DNA from: Seriola aureovittata
Lineage: Eukaryota; Chordata; Actinopteri; Carangiformes; Carangidae
Length of the DNA: 64,000 nt
Direction: 5' to 3'
Assembly: GCF_021018895.1 (NCBI RefSeq)
Contig: NC_079377.1
Span: 12,734,501 to 12,798,500, forward strand
In this document: one piece after another, positions 31,930-61,849 of the stretch
Layout of the letters: the number at the start of each line of letters is the position of its first letter
Numbering within the stretch: the first letter of the stretch is position 1
Program-made: the position numbers and the translations under genes
Notes under the pieces: model-generated
What the model saw: the letters and a program-made list of their open reading frames with translations, nothing else
Databases searched by the model: none
What the model was told of the DNA's origin: nothing

Positions 31930-33029
31930 ACAATCAAAGAGGTGTTTCATGCTTGTGAAGACAGGTGCTGGGCTTCATCCTGGATTTTAACCTCTAAAAG
32001 GTAAGTCTATACATTACTGATCCAATAGTGTCTGTAAAACAAGAATCATCTTGATTCTGTAATTTAGTGATTATGCTGGCAGTGCAACAGGTTGCACAGT
32101 GTGCTTGTGTGTGTGTGTGTTAGATTTTAATCAGGCATTATGAATCCTGTCAGACTTCCAGTGCTTGTTGTTCTAATCAGTCAATTTTTACTGATATTTA
32201 CTTCACCCTTATATTAGACTGTAATTGTTCTGACAATCTGTCCACAAACGGTGTCATAATTTGTGCTGATACAACAGGCTTCAGAGTAAATGTGTTCATT
32301 CAGGATGCTTTTAACGATCATTGGTGTGAATAACAATCTCTAGTGTCGGTTAGGCACTGACAGATTTTGTTTGTGTCACTGACCTCATCTAAAGTGGATT
32401 TTGATGGATAAACATGCAGTCAGTGTTGTTTTTGACAACTGAAGTCGAAAATCACTATTTGTAGTATTTGGCAACATATGTACTATATTAACTCATTAAT
32501 TAATACAAGGAATTAACTAAAATAACAAGGGAAATGTTTTAAGAATTCAATTATTCAATCAATAAGGATAACTGATGAATTAGCCTCCCTTGAATGGGAG
32601 CTGCACATTCCCTCGAGCTAATTATCAGGAGGTCAGGGTCTTATGAATCTCTTTTTTTTTTTTTTTTTTTTACAGTAGGAGAGAGCAGGTATAAAACAAG
32701 TCTCCCCTCCCCCTCTCACCTTTTTGTGGCTGGCTGCGCTACTGATTCATGCACACAAAATCTTTTGCAATACCATGGAAAATTACAGAATTTCTTTAAA
32801 AACAGACTGGTTTAAAACAATGGCATCTGATACAGTATATGCATCTGATCTGAAAAATGCTTGCTGATTGCCACCATCATTGTCAATTAATTTATTTCAT
32901 CATTAATAACATATGTAAGGAACTTGTAAATCAAACCAATTGTCTGTATTTCACATAACCCAACTCTGTCATGCAATTTTAACACTTTTTCTCTATAAAT
33001 CTTGATAGCTTTCATCCAGCTGCCTGACC
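31930..33029 (+). promoter_or_regulatory. Probable 5'UTR exon and intron of the GPCR gene
   Basis: A strong donor (AAAAG then GTAAGTCT) follows base 32000, and a good acceptor (TTCATCCAG) ends at 33019, ten bases before the GPCR ATG. A non-coding first exon ending at 32000 is therefore likely. No coding potential is seen between. A poly-T run lies at about 32651-32671. Confidence 0.5.
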
Positions 33030-36000
33030 ATGAACCTCTCACAGCAGACTTCATTCCTCTTCACCTGTAATGTCAGCCCGAGTGAGATGCCACAGCTCAA
33101 TATTGGTGCCACCAAAAGTGAACCTCTGGCAATTGCTGTCCCCATGACCGTCTTCTACACGATCATCTTCCTGTTTGGAGTATGAAATTTCAATTTACTA
33201 TACACACTTGATTCACAAGCCAATTTTACCTCCTGGAGTGCAACAGAGGGTGGTACATGTGATCGTACTACAAGTGAAACTGCAGCCATAATATTAGTCT
33301 TAGTATATTATATGTGTTAATGATGTACGGACAGCAAACAATACTTTTTTTTTCACACTGTCAACCGCTGAATGCTGCCCTTCCTATGCTCAACAGGTCT
33401 TATTCAATGGTGTGAGCATACTGACCCTACTCATGGATGCTCATATGAGAGTTAGTGCCATTCGTTTCTACCTGCTCAGCCTGGTCATATCAGGTACACA
33501 CTACCACCATTCACTTTATGGAAGAACATTTCTGACAATATTAAACTGAGACAATTATAATTTGATTTAAGCATTAAATTACTGCCAAACTTAACTTTAC
33601 TGACTAATATTCACTATACTAGGTACAAAGCGAAATTGAAATGCAAGTTTCTATTTCTGTTTATTTCTATTATGTTTTTCAAGCTTGTTTTCTGAAATCT
33701 ATCAAAGTCGTATAGAGCATGTCACATAAAACAAACATCGAATTAGTATCTACAAGTTCTAATCATTGCAAGTGTTTTTTAATGTGTTTTTTTCCATTTA
33801 ATTCTAAATATGGCAACATAATACTGTACACTGAAAATAATTCATCCTTTATTTGAGGCTGGGTATGCAGTGAACATGTATTTCAAACCTGAAAGAGTTT
33901 TCATTAATTTATTTAATTGGCTTACATAATGAAAACACATTTAATTTCAATTTGAGCAAATTATTAATTTAATATTGTCAGTCCTAGTTTCAGCAGTCCC
34001 TTTTAAACACAGCACCTAAATTGTGTCATTTATACATCAAAGAATCATCCTCAGTGTGAATCTGCTAAATGACGTCTATCTTTCTCTCACTTTAAATTTT
34101 AGACATTTTGCAACTGTTAACAATCCCAGTGACTTTGTATCGGTACTACTGGGAAAGCTACCCATGGCGCCTGGGGCAAGCAGTATGCAAGGTCTACTTC
34201 ATGGTCCGCCAAGTGTACTGTGCCACCACAAGCTGGGTTATCATGACCTTCACCACTGAGCGCTATGCAGCCATTTGCCACACCATGTGGTCTGTTTCCA
34301 GCTTGAAGGTGCAGTACTTCAAAATAAAAATATATTGTTTCCTCCCAGTAGTGTTCTACTCTCACTGAAATAGCGACAATGACATAGAATGAAAAAGCCT
34401 ATGGAGGTCTACTAATGTACTAATACTTGATGTTTATTTTGTATTTTGGCTCCAAAATTCATGTAAATCTCCTTTTTTGTTCTCCCTCAGGGAACAAAAT
34501 GCACAAGATATTGTATATACCAATGCAAAGTAAAGCATGTATCGAAATACAGGGCATTTTCCTGTTCAAACAATGTACTGCAGACAATTTTTAGATACAA
34601 ATATTTTTTGGATGTTTGGAAGCAACTTGATTTGTACCTGGCCAGATAGAACATGCAGAACTGGTTATTTTTACCAGTGCTATATTTGTATCCAATAATA
34701 AAATATAAAAGAAATAAGGATGGAAATAGGATGCATACAGAAGGCGCAATCTTAATAAAATGCAAGATTCACACCACCAGAGAAGAAAAATTGAAGATAA
34801 GCCATCACTGAAATCAAATCTACGTTTAGCATTTGATAGAACTGTGAACAGTTCTATCAAATGGAGAAAAAGTCTAACAAATGGATTTTCTACCCTCTCT
34901 CCTTCCTTTTTCAAACAGAAGTCTAGGCTGCCATGCCTTCTCTCAGTATGGATCATTTCTCTGGTCTCAGCGGTGCCCTTTGCTCTGGTCTATGATCAGG
35001 CACGTGCCTGCATCCTGGACTACACGGCCACCACTCAAGAAGACGCCTTCCATGTGTCCACCATGTGTGAAATGATAGAGCCTGATCCTGCACACATCTA
35101 CAAAGGAGCTTTACTCCTGAGAGCGGGATTCTTCTTTCTGGTGAAGTGCTATTCAACAGATTGTATTTGCTTATCTGCACCAAACACAAGCATTAAACGC
35201 TAAACTTTCTCCAACTACAGATCCCACTGGTCTCCATCTTTACTCTCTATCTGCTCATCCTGCTCTACCTGAGAAGGAATGGACGCCAAAGGAGAAACAT
35301 GGGGCTCACGCAGCTGGATCCTGAAGGAAGACGAGATGTCCAGTGCCATCAGAATGGAAAGCTACTTTCAAATGAAAAGAGAGCTCTAAAACTCATGGGT
35401 GAGCAATGGATAACTAAGCTTGTTTATGTCTTGAGGTTATGGCATTGTAAATGTTATTCACACAGCCTTGCAGAGTAGTTGATGCTTTGTGAAGCCTGGT
35501 AAAAGATTAAGATAAGTATATGAAAATGAAAGTTGATAAACACTAAGTACAAAAGTTTAGCTTTGGTCAACTCTTCTTGGCTCATCAAGTGAGTTGATGG
35601 CCTCAGCCGACACAGTGCCAGTGAAGGCAGCAAGTTACCCCACTGTGAGGATCTCATATAATTATGATGTTGTGCATAGACCAGAGATGCTACTGAGTGC
35701 AAATTAATTGCACCGACATGTTGCAGTAATTTAGGTTATTTACCTTTGAGCTGCATATTGTGTGTTTTGTTTTCCAGGTGCAGTCGTGGTGGCCTTTTTT
35801 GTTTGCAACTTTCCGGACATTGCCTCGTCGCTGATGCAGGTCTACGTGGTTGTGTGGTCCGACACCGTCCTTTCTGTCTACACAATCCTGAAATCATACT
35901 TGTCACTTCCGCTGTGGTATATCAACGGTGCTCTGGACCCGCTGCTTTTCTGTATCTCCTCCCACACATTTCGTAGAGCTTGCTGGAGAACTCTGGGTAG

Positions 36001-36148
36001 GCTCAGGCCTCGCTGCTACTGGACGTACAGGGGCATGTCTTGGCTGTGGCAGAGAAGTTCTAGTGAAGAAACAAGCACTACAGCCAGAGAGAGGATTGAT
36101 GGTAAATGCTACAGAGAGGATGGACAAAGAGAGAAATACAGTCGTTAA
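33030..36148 (+). CDS. Class A (rhodopsin-like) peptide-type GPCR, 6 coding exons, ligand unknown
   Basis: Exons: 33030-33179, 33397-33493, 34103-34308, 34919-35140, 35221-35398 and 35778-36148, all in phase, giving 407 residues. Seven hydrophobic helices are visible. Landmarks: glycosylation sequons at Asn2 and Asn14; TM2 SLVISD; ECL1 YPWRLG with the TM3 Cys; TM3 end [11 protein letters not shown]2 Cys in [11 protein letters not shown]5 IPLVSI; TM6 [10 protein letters not shown]7 [10 protein letters not shown]; then a basic helix-8 region. YPW, Cys and ERYxAICH resemble the neurotensin/ghrelin/motilin/neuromedin U branch. Two motifs are altered: the TM6 CWxP Trp is Asn, and TM7 NPxxY reads DPLLF. 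I do not recognise a named orthologue. It lies between ABCC2 and ARHGAP19. Confidence 0.88.
34830..34863. repeat. Perfect 16-bp palindrome with 2-base spacer (GPCR intron 3)
   Basis: CATTTGATAGAACTGT is followed by GA and then by its exact reverse complement. It ends 55 bases before the acceptor of GPCR exon 4, in the region where a branch point would be expected. Confidence 0.95.
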
Positions 36149-36319
36149 CAAATCAGGTCAGAGGGATGGAGATAGCCGTGAAAGCCCCTTTCAACATGAG
36201 CTGCAACAACACACAAACTGAATTGTGATTGTTTTACTCTCACACTACCTTGTTATACAAAAGCTTAATGTATATTTTTCCTAAATCTTTACTTTCTTTC
36301 TTTGTGTTTTATTGCTGTA

Positions 36320-36470
36320 AGAGTTGTAATAATAATAATAATAATAATACATTTTATTTAAAGGCGCCTTTCTTGGCACTCAAGGACACCGTACACAGTT
36401 ACACAAATTGAGATTAAAACACATTAAGAATTAATTAATTAATTAACAACAATAAAAATGAAATATAAAA
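36320..36470. repeat. Probable fish interspersed repeat with (AAT)n lead
   Basis: A run of AAT trinucleotides is followed by CATTTTATTTAAAGGCGCC, then TTTCTTGGCACTCAAGGACA and an A-rich tail. This pattern is common across fish genomes as a repeat. The call rests on remembered pattern only. Confidence 0.45.
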
Positions 36471-38477
36471 ATAAAAACAATACAAAAGTGACAGAGCAAT
36501 TGGCATCAGTTGTGTGTTACAAATTCCAGCTGATGTTACATGCTGCATGCATCATTTTGGTAAGTTTTGTAAAAGTGTTTATTGTGTTTACAGAATGTGC
36601 AGAATTACCTGTATTGTACCATCAAGTAACATTTCTGTTCTTTCAGATACTTTTTTTCTCTAGCTAGAAATATTTGTGTCATGCTTCACGGCTTATATTA
36701 TTGTGACAGATGTGAATGTAATTTGTTTATACCACATTTCTACAATTACCTACGGAGTTATTGAACAAGATGTGGCATTGAGTATAACTTGCCGTTCATA
36801 TGTTGTTGAGCTTGAACTATATGTTATTCAAGAGTATTACTCAAATCATACAGGGTTCAAAAAAATCATATTGAAATTATTTTTGACAGATACTGCGTTT
36901 GCTATATGAGTCACAATTTTAGTGGGACTTTTCAAATTTAATTTTCAATGAAAAAAAAAAATATATATGATGATGATATGATTTTTGCTGGGACCTGTAC
37001 CAAACAAGAATATTCCCTTATGTCTGGAGAATATGATTTGTAGGCCGGGGCATCTCTATAGCACCACAATGCTTCATTTATAATGGTATGTTGTAGCACA
37101 TTTTACCTTTATCAAGAAAATTGCACCTCCTGTGATTTGGATATTGCATTTGCCATATTGCAATTTTGATAATATTTCAATTAAATATTCAGCCCTAAAC
37201 TGTACATATGACATATATATATATATATATACAATTTTCACTCTAGAGAAGAGGAGGGACAAAATGATTGGGTTTAAAAGGGTTTGAACATGTCTGATCC
37301 TTATTGCATTAGCCTGTAACAGTGTTTGTCAGGTGATGATAGCACCCTGAATGAGTCATAGGTGTGTTGTTTATGGACAGTGTTAGTCACGATGACATGC
37401 TTTATTTTATTTGTGCTTCAAAAGTCTGTTTTGAGCTTAAGTTTAAGTTTGTAAGTTTCATGATGTACAATTTGTGTTTCAGAACTATGTTTTATACCGA
37501 GATGAATCTTATTGTATTTTGCATGTGATATAAATATAATTTTGTCAAGTATCTATCTATCAATCTATCAATTAATCCATCAATCTATCTATCTAGAATG
37601 TGCTGTCACAAAACATGTGACTAAAATATCACAGTTTTAATGAAAATAATGTGTTATCAGCTGCTGAGATTGTATGTATGTCTCACCAGTTTCCTCTGAG
37701 CTTTTCAAATGAATTAATTGAACTACAAACCAAACAAGGAATGTAAATCTAATGAATGCATAATGTACAGATGGGCTGAATGTATTATTAGGTGGTTGCC
37801 ATGGTGGTTGCTTGCAATGTGATAGGGTTTCTATGTAATGACCCACAAACATGTATCACCCATCTCTGCAGTTCTCTAGATAAACAGACTGAATTGCCAT
37901 TTCATTTCACGTCTTCCATTCCATAATATCTGATCTGATGATTTAGTGTAGTGTATTTCTGTTTTTTTTTCCAGTTGCCAACCAACTGCAGCACCATCAT
38001 CAGATAGACAAAATAACAGAGCATTTATGAGATGAAAAACCAAATATTTAGTGGGTGGAGACCAGACCTAAAAGGGGAATAAATACTGGACTTTTGTCAG
38101 GTGGACAGTAAGACTTGAATCTTACTGTATTGTGGCTCTTTGCCTGCTGAACATGTGATTTTCAACACACCATATCAACTTTAAGATACAGTACAGTACA
38201 ATAATATGTCAATGTTGCGTCACAGCTTGTAGGCTAGAGCTAGTGAAAAGTCCATCAAAAATGAATGAATGCAGGTTTAAGGATTTTTTTTATTCAACTA
38301 GTCTATGTAAATAACTCCTGAAAAGATTAAATACTACTGAAGCCGTTTAAATTGTATTTATTTTTTTGTTTCAGTTACGGACACTTCCCCTTTTTTAATA
38401 CACAAAGTAACGGTACAAGTGGTATGTACATGTGCAAAGGATATCACCCCTCCCCCATGTGACGTATGAATATGCCA

Positions 38478-38530
38478 ACCAATCACAATAATGTGGGCGG
38501 GACTTAAAATGAGACCGCGGAAGATTCAAA
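38478..38530 (+). promoter_or_regulatory. ARHGAP19 core promoter: CCAAT box, GC box, CHR-like element
   Basis: Just upstream of the ATG at 38537 lie CCAAT at 38479-38483, GGGCGG at 38495-38500, and TTCAAA at 38525-38530, which is the reverse complement of the cell-cycle homology element TTTGAA. CCAAT plus CHR spacing is typical of NF-Y/DREAM-controlled G2/M genes, which fits a cytokinesis RhoGAP. The start site itself is not known. Confidence 0.45.
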
Positions 38531-38536
38531 ACGAAG

Positions 38537-43298
<4,762 letters not shown>

Positions 43299-44710
43299 TC
43301 ATCTTTAAAAGAATGTGCTGTTGACAACTAAGGAAACGTCAGTATAACTGTTATGTTAGATGCATTAAAGGACCTTCCTGAGGCGTTGACTCAAACTAAA
43401 CAGTGTAAAGCACTGTATAGCTTTGTTGACACCATGTTTAGATCTGTACTCGGCTCGCAAAAAGTAAGTTCAAGTCTTTAAGGTTATTAACATAGCAAGG
43501 AAATCACCTTGTTGTTTTGCAGTCTAGAAGTTTGACTTAAGATAAGTGACATAAAAGGGGTTAATGGACAAAAGTGAGGATCTTACATGCTTTATTTTAG
43601 GTCAATGCAATTTACCATTTTTCTTAAGTTCCTTATTTCTTGTCCATTTATGTCATTGTTAAGGATGCAAATTACATTCATTTACACCAGTGAATTTGTC
43701 GGTATTTAGCTTTACAATTGACTAAAACATGGTTTTATTTAATTTGCAAGCTTATATTGTATTTATTTTTTTATCGGTCATCTGGATGTTTGAAGTCCTG
43801 GAATCCAGTGTATCAGATGTAATGGTGCAATGTGATGTGTGGGCTTTTCTATTAAATTTGCTTATAAGTTGTGGTAAGTTTAGTAAGACTCATGCAGTCA
43901 GTGCAGACAGTTCAAGAGTTTTATTAGAAAATGAATTCATAGATGTGCCTTAAAGTGAATATATCTTAAGTTACTGTTTTTATTTAACATTAAGATTTCT
44001 TCTTTTTTTCCCCCTGTAAGTTCCCGATAGCTTCTTATAAAGAATCCATTCAAGTGTTAGTAAAGTAAGGGTGTAAAGACTAAAAGAGAATGAAGAATGG
44101 AAGATAGGAGATACTGAGTAAAAGGCCAAAGGACCAGCTTGTGTAGATTATATAAATATTTATGTCTTTGTCGCCAAATCAGCTCAACACTTGGGTGTCA
44201 ATACTGTGATACTTTAAACTACTGTTTCTTTAAACTATGGTTGGTTGGTTTTAAATCTTATATCTTAGCTTTTCTCAGGCCAGTTTTGGTTCTTATGCAA
44301 CATTGTAAACAGTTTTATAGCTTTATATGCATTGTATCTTTTCAGTTATTCAACTGTTAAGTGACTTTTTTTTTTATTATTTTCAAAGTTTTATTGTTTA
44401 TTTTTATCTTTTATGTTTTCAATGGTTAGCTGAATGCAAATGAAGATGAATCAGCTGCCTTGTTTTGTGGCATTGTGTGTTGTCGAACCAGGTGCTTTGT
44501 GGGAGAATTTGAGCCACTTTTAAAATCTCCTTATGTCTTACTATTTCAGTAGCAGTTTCCAGTGCAGTGGTCACTCTACCAAGCTGTTACAACTTAACTA
44601 TAATGTGATAACTGCCTCATGGTCAACTTAATGGACCATGTAAACTTGATATTGATGTTACTGTGAAGCTATGCAACTCACTGTAATTAAAAGACATCAA
44701 GCTGCGTTCT
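43299..44710 (+). other. ARHGAP19 3'UTR
   Basis: The sequence after the stop has no coding potential. ATTAAA at 44686-44691 is the best poly(A) signal, giving a 3'UTR of about 1.4 kb. TTTTATTT-type AU-rich patches occur in it (for example 44370-44410). Confidence 0.5.
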
Positions 44711-47700
44711 GTGGCTGTGTTTTTCTTTAAAATGTCAGAATATGTGCTTTAGCAGGATGATGACATAATTATGAACCTTTTTTTGTTTTACCACATCTCT
44801 TAAATGAAGTGTGGTGTTTTTCATTTTTAGCCCTCCCTGGAATGTGAGTAGTGTTGCTGTCTGCTATTATGTGATGTTATTTCACTTGCAGCCACAAGGT
44901 GGTGCTCTTTAGTTGCAAATAATTAGGCACTCTGAGAGCCTTTAGGTGTCTTCCTTTTGAATTGGTCGAAGTACAATCATGATAAAGACAAGTGTCAATA
45001 TGAGACAAATCTGCTTACTAACTACTCCTAAGCTGTTAAATACCGTAATATGTGAGTGCTCAGTATTTAACAAAATAAGAAATAGTAAATAATTTAGTAA
45101 AACTAATTTTATCACAGTGGGTATTGCTTAATGAAAGCCATTTATATGTATATCCAAGAGTTCCCTTAATTACAATAAAACAGAAAACGGTGAACAAATC
45201 ATTGACTTTTACTAGGCTGGGTGCATTGCAGCAAATAAGAACCAGGAAGAAAAAAAATGAAATTCAACATGTCTTGAAATTTTCAGATGTCAAATAAAAT
45301 TAACTAAAAATTAAATCTGTCTCATGCTCATGAACAACATATGACTAATAATAATAAAAAGAAATACCCAGAATTTCACCAAAGGAAACATGAAACCTAC
45401 CCAAGTTACTGCTTATTGCAGGAAATGATTTGCCCAAATTGAACTTATTTTATGGAGCTGGATGGTGAGTGGGTGGATAGTAAGAGTGGAGGCAGCTCTC
45501 CACAATAGGAGGAATGTCTCAGTGTGTCATTATGGTGTCCATGTCAATGCATGTTTGGTATTGTAAGTATATGTTGTAAACATCTGTGAGAATGGGTCTG
45601 CTTTTTCTCATGTTCTGTAAATATACAACAGACAGCTTCCATGATAGGAACAGTATTGTTTTACAGCCAAAACTCCAGAGGGGTTTTATTTAGCATTCCT
45701 GCTCCAGAATGAGCACGATAACTGTAACATGAGTCAGACATACTGTAATCAACTTTACATTAACTGGTGTGCACACAAACCCACAAGCATATATGATGAG
45801 TGGATCTGATTTTGTTTCAAATGTATGCACTAAAATTCCTCTCAGAGGGAGCGAATTCAGTCTAGAACCGTAGTGAAATAATTTCTAACAGATCATTTGT
45901 GTTAAAAGATAAAAGCACTTCATTTTAAAGTTAAAATCCTTCTGTAGTTTTCTTTTCTTTTTTTTCTTTTTAAACAATGCATGGACAGAAGAGGATTTTT
46001 TCCCCCGCCTTTTCTTTAATGCACATCCCTTCTGAACGTGAAATACAAATAACTTTGGTTGAAACATTCTGTGGAATTTTCTGGATGCCAGATCTGGTTT
46101 CTTTCTATTTTCTTTCTCTCTGACTATCAACAACATTTCAGTTTTTGTGTGGCAAGCATGCAGACGTTAACTGGTTCATTCCCCTATTCAGCAACGAGCA
46201 GCTGCCGGCTCGGTCTTGATGAACTTTTGATTCTTTTATTTCCAACTTTGGGCACAAGCTATAGGAAAATATTTGTTTGTACCCCACAGGGTTCGGCAGT
46301 ACTGTGCATTTTTAAATTGGGTGTTATTCCACATTAATTGCTGTTCGTTCCTCACTTTCAGTCAGTTGTTGATGAGGTCTTGTGTCTTGCAAACTCTCCT
46401 CTCCCAGACTAATTGTAAATTGCTGCCATGTCCTCCCACAGCTTTGAGAGCAGCAGAATAATTCCTGTTGTCTATTTGTGCGCATTCCTATCACGGCTCT
46501 GTGAGAGGGGAGGGACGTTACCCCCACCCCCCATTACCACTAAACACCACTGTCTCCTCTTTAATTAGCCATTCATAGTCGGAAGATCTACACTGCACTG
46601 ACACTTTTACTGGCACAGATGGAGCTTTTTTTTTTCCTGAGGTGTGTATTTGTATTAGTACACCTGCATGAGCACATACGTCCACATGCACATGTTTCGA
46701 GTTGGTCAATGAACAAAGCTGACAGATGCACACAAAGTCAAATCTTTGTGCTTGCATCTTCCTTGCTTGTTTCTTTTTTTTCTCTCTCTCTCTCTCTGTG
46801 CCTTTGTCAGTTAAAGTGAATGGGGTTCTTAGGTCTATGTGAGTGTGCTCACAAGTGGCTTTAACTGAGACATGGCCAAGTAAAGCTGAGCTGTTTGTTT
46901 GGTGACACTTTACTATTACTTATAGAGTGAAGAACAAATACCTGACTGACTCTGAATCAAGTATTATTTATAAAGTTGTACAGAAACAGGTACATGCTAT
47001 GAAAATCTGTCTGGTTAGCTAGTTTATTATAATTAGTTTCTAGGTATCTGCGAATCTCACAGTGAGCACCTTATGAATCATTCGTGATTAATGCTTAGTC
47101 AGGTGCTAAATAGCACTAAACCACTAATGTACCATTCCTTTCTTGCTTGTCATTTATGTTAAAGGGTTTCTAAAGTAAAGCGTCGCCCCCACCGAACTAA
47201 CAATTCTTAACTCAGCAGGATGCACTACATCACACGAGGGGATGCAAAAATAGTAACTCATATTTATGTATTATAGCAAAGAGGCCAATGTGTTAGTAAT
47301 TGGTTTTGTGCCTTTCAGCAGCTGATTCAGCGTTAATCAAGGGTGCTTCATTAAGGAGGTGGTCAGCATGCAGACTCACAAATATCTAGGGTCTAATCAT
47401 TACACACTGGTTCAATAAAAAAGTCTGTCCCAGGGACAGAAGTTAAGAAGTGCCTGTTGTTCCTCTTTTTTTCCACAGTGACCTCTCATAGTTTTCAGTT
47501 GTTTATTTTAAAGTGTCACCACTTGTTTAATCGGGTGGATAACATTCAACAATGAACTTTCGACTCAACTCATAAAAATGAGAGGTCAGTTTCCTACCCG
47601 CATCCAGAATACTGATGAGCAGTTCCACAAACTGCAAATCAATACACATTAAGAAAGGGTTTCGTGAAAGCTACAATTACACTGTCAACAATGACTGGAC

Positions 47701-48470
47701 TCTAATATATCCACTGTTTCAACTAAATGTCAACTATAGCAAAATAATATTTATTAAGAATTCCTTTAAAGTAAATAATGGCCCGCAGATGCTGCTTATC
47801 ATGAAAGTTTCCCTTCTCAACACAGTCCAGTTTATGTCTGTATGCTTTTGAGTCCACTTCAGGGAATGCATGGTCCGGGCATTAAGAGAGGAATTATGTG
47901 CCAGTTCCTCCTATAAATCCAAATAACAGAGCAGGTATGGCTACGAGTGTAGCTGTTTGTCTTTTCATTTGTATATATTAGGATATAATCTCTGCTCCTG
48001 TGCCCATGCTGTGTGTAAAATATAGTGTTGACTTACTTTTTATGGCTGTGGTCTGCCTTCCCAACAGATCATGAATATTTGTGTGTGTGTGGCCACACTT
48101 GCTCTACATGTTAAAACCCACACTTACGGATTATTTATTCCGGCTTTTTGCCTCCAAGGACTGAGGTGTTGATTCCTCTCTTTCCCAGTGGATTCTCCTT
48201 CGTTACATGCACACATTCATGCAGACACACACACACACACACACAGCCCAGTCTCCCCACAGCTTCTCCCTTCGGGCAGGGGTTATGCAGTGTCATGCAG
48301 GTTAGGTCTCTCTCTAGGGGTTCGCCTGGAGGCAAACCGGAGAGAAAAGAGGGAGTGGAGTGAGTGAAATAAAACAGAAAAAGAAAGATACTCGGAGTAG
48401 ATTTGTGTTGTGAATAGAATCAAGGGAATGAAAGAAGGATCTCGAGAATGAGAGTGAGTTCAGGCAGGGT
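44711..48470. other. ARHGAP19-SLIT1 intergenic region
   Basis: No gene is seen. Three non-repetitive stretches have the look of conserved non-coding elements (mixed composition, TAAT cores): about 46230-46510, 47040-47170 and 47560-47860. A short (AC)n lies at 48224-48245. Function of these stretches is a guess. Confidence 0.4.
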
Positions 48471-48474
48471 TCTG

Positions 48475-48546
48475 GTTGGGTGGGGGGGGGTGTGAGGAGG
48501 GGGGGGGAGTGGGGGAGGAGAGGAGGGGTAGGGGTGGAGTCGGGGG
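48475..48546 (+). promoter_or_regulatory. G-quadruplex-prone G-rich block upstream of SLIT1
   Basis: At least seven runs of four to ten G occur within about 70 bases on the SLIT1 coding strand, followed by (TG)n at 48581-48620 and (AG)n at 48621-48650. It lies about 600 bp before the start codon, in the promoter or 5'UTR. Confidence 0.55.
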
Positions 48547-48618
48547 CTCTGCTATTTGTAGATCCTTGTGATGGATGACTGGTGTGTGTGTGTGTGTGTG
48601 TGTGTTTGTGTGTGTGTA

Positions 48619-48658
<40 letters not shown>

Positions 48659-49121
48659 GCTTTTTTTTCTTTCTGCTCTTTCCTTATTCCCTCTCTCTTC
48701 AGGCAAGCAGAGCAGAGCGGGACTGAGTGAGAGGAGGACAGAGGCGCAGACGTGTGCAGACCAGAGCACAGCAACTCCACAAAGACAAGAGAGGAGAAGA
48801 GTTTGCAAGGAGAAAATTAAGAGAAAGAAAGCAGCTTTTTTTTTAACATCAGCAAACTGTGGTGGATATCAAACCTACATCAAAAGAAATCTAGAAGAAC
48901 AAAAAAGGATTTGCTTTGCTTCACAGCTAAGAGGAAAATATTAGCATTTGTTACAGTTTTTTTTTTCTATTTATATTCACCACATATATCAAATTATTGT
49001 AGAGGACTCGTGAGGTGTATCAGGACTCTTGGTTTTTGCAGAGAAGCAGAGAGAGAAAGGTGGACAGAGAGAAGTAGGGGTTTGTTTGAAGAAGAGCAGC
49101 AGGCTGCAGAGGGTGGTGAAT

Positions 49122-61849
<12,728 letters not shown>

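Larger units (their letters stand above)
36149..38536. other. GPCR 3' region and spacer to ARHGAP19
   Basis: No gene is visible. The DNA is AT-rich. It holds an interspersed-repeat-like stretch at 36320-36470, a short (AT)n at 37214-37231, and imperfect ATCT/ATCA repeats at 37550-37595. The GPCR 3'UTR end cannot be placed with confidence. Confidence 0.55.

Noticed and set aside
31930..32000. Possible coding first exon for the GPCR
   Set aside because: Stops are present before the donor and the ATG at 33030 already opens an extracellular N-terminus with sequons, so it is more likely 5'UTR.
34829..34864. microRNA precursor at the GPCR intron palindrome
   Set aside because: The stem is only 16 bp with a 2-base loop, too short for a pre-miRNA.
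48314..48808. 164-codon minus-strand frame over the SLIT1 upstream region
   Set aside because: It is made of microsatellite translations (Ser-Leu, His-Thr) and proline from the G-rich block.
49029..49121. N-terminal extension of SLIT1 from 49029
   Set aside because: The codon there is TTG, not ATG, and a TGA in the same frame lies at 49011; the first ATG is 49122.
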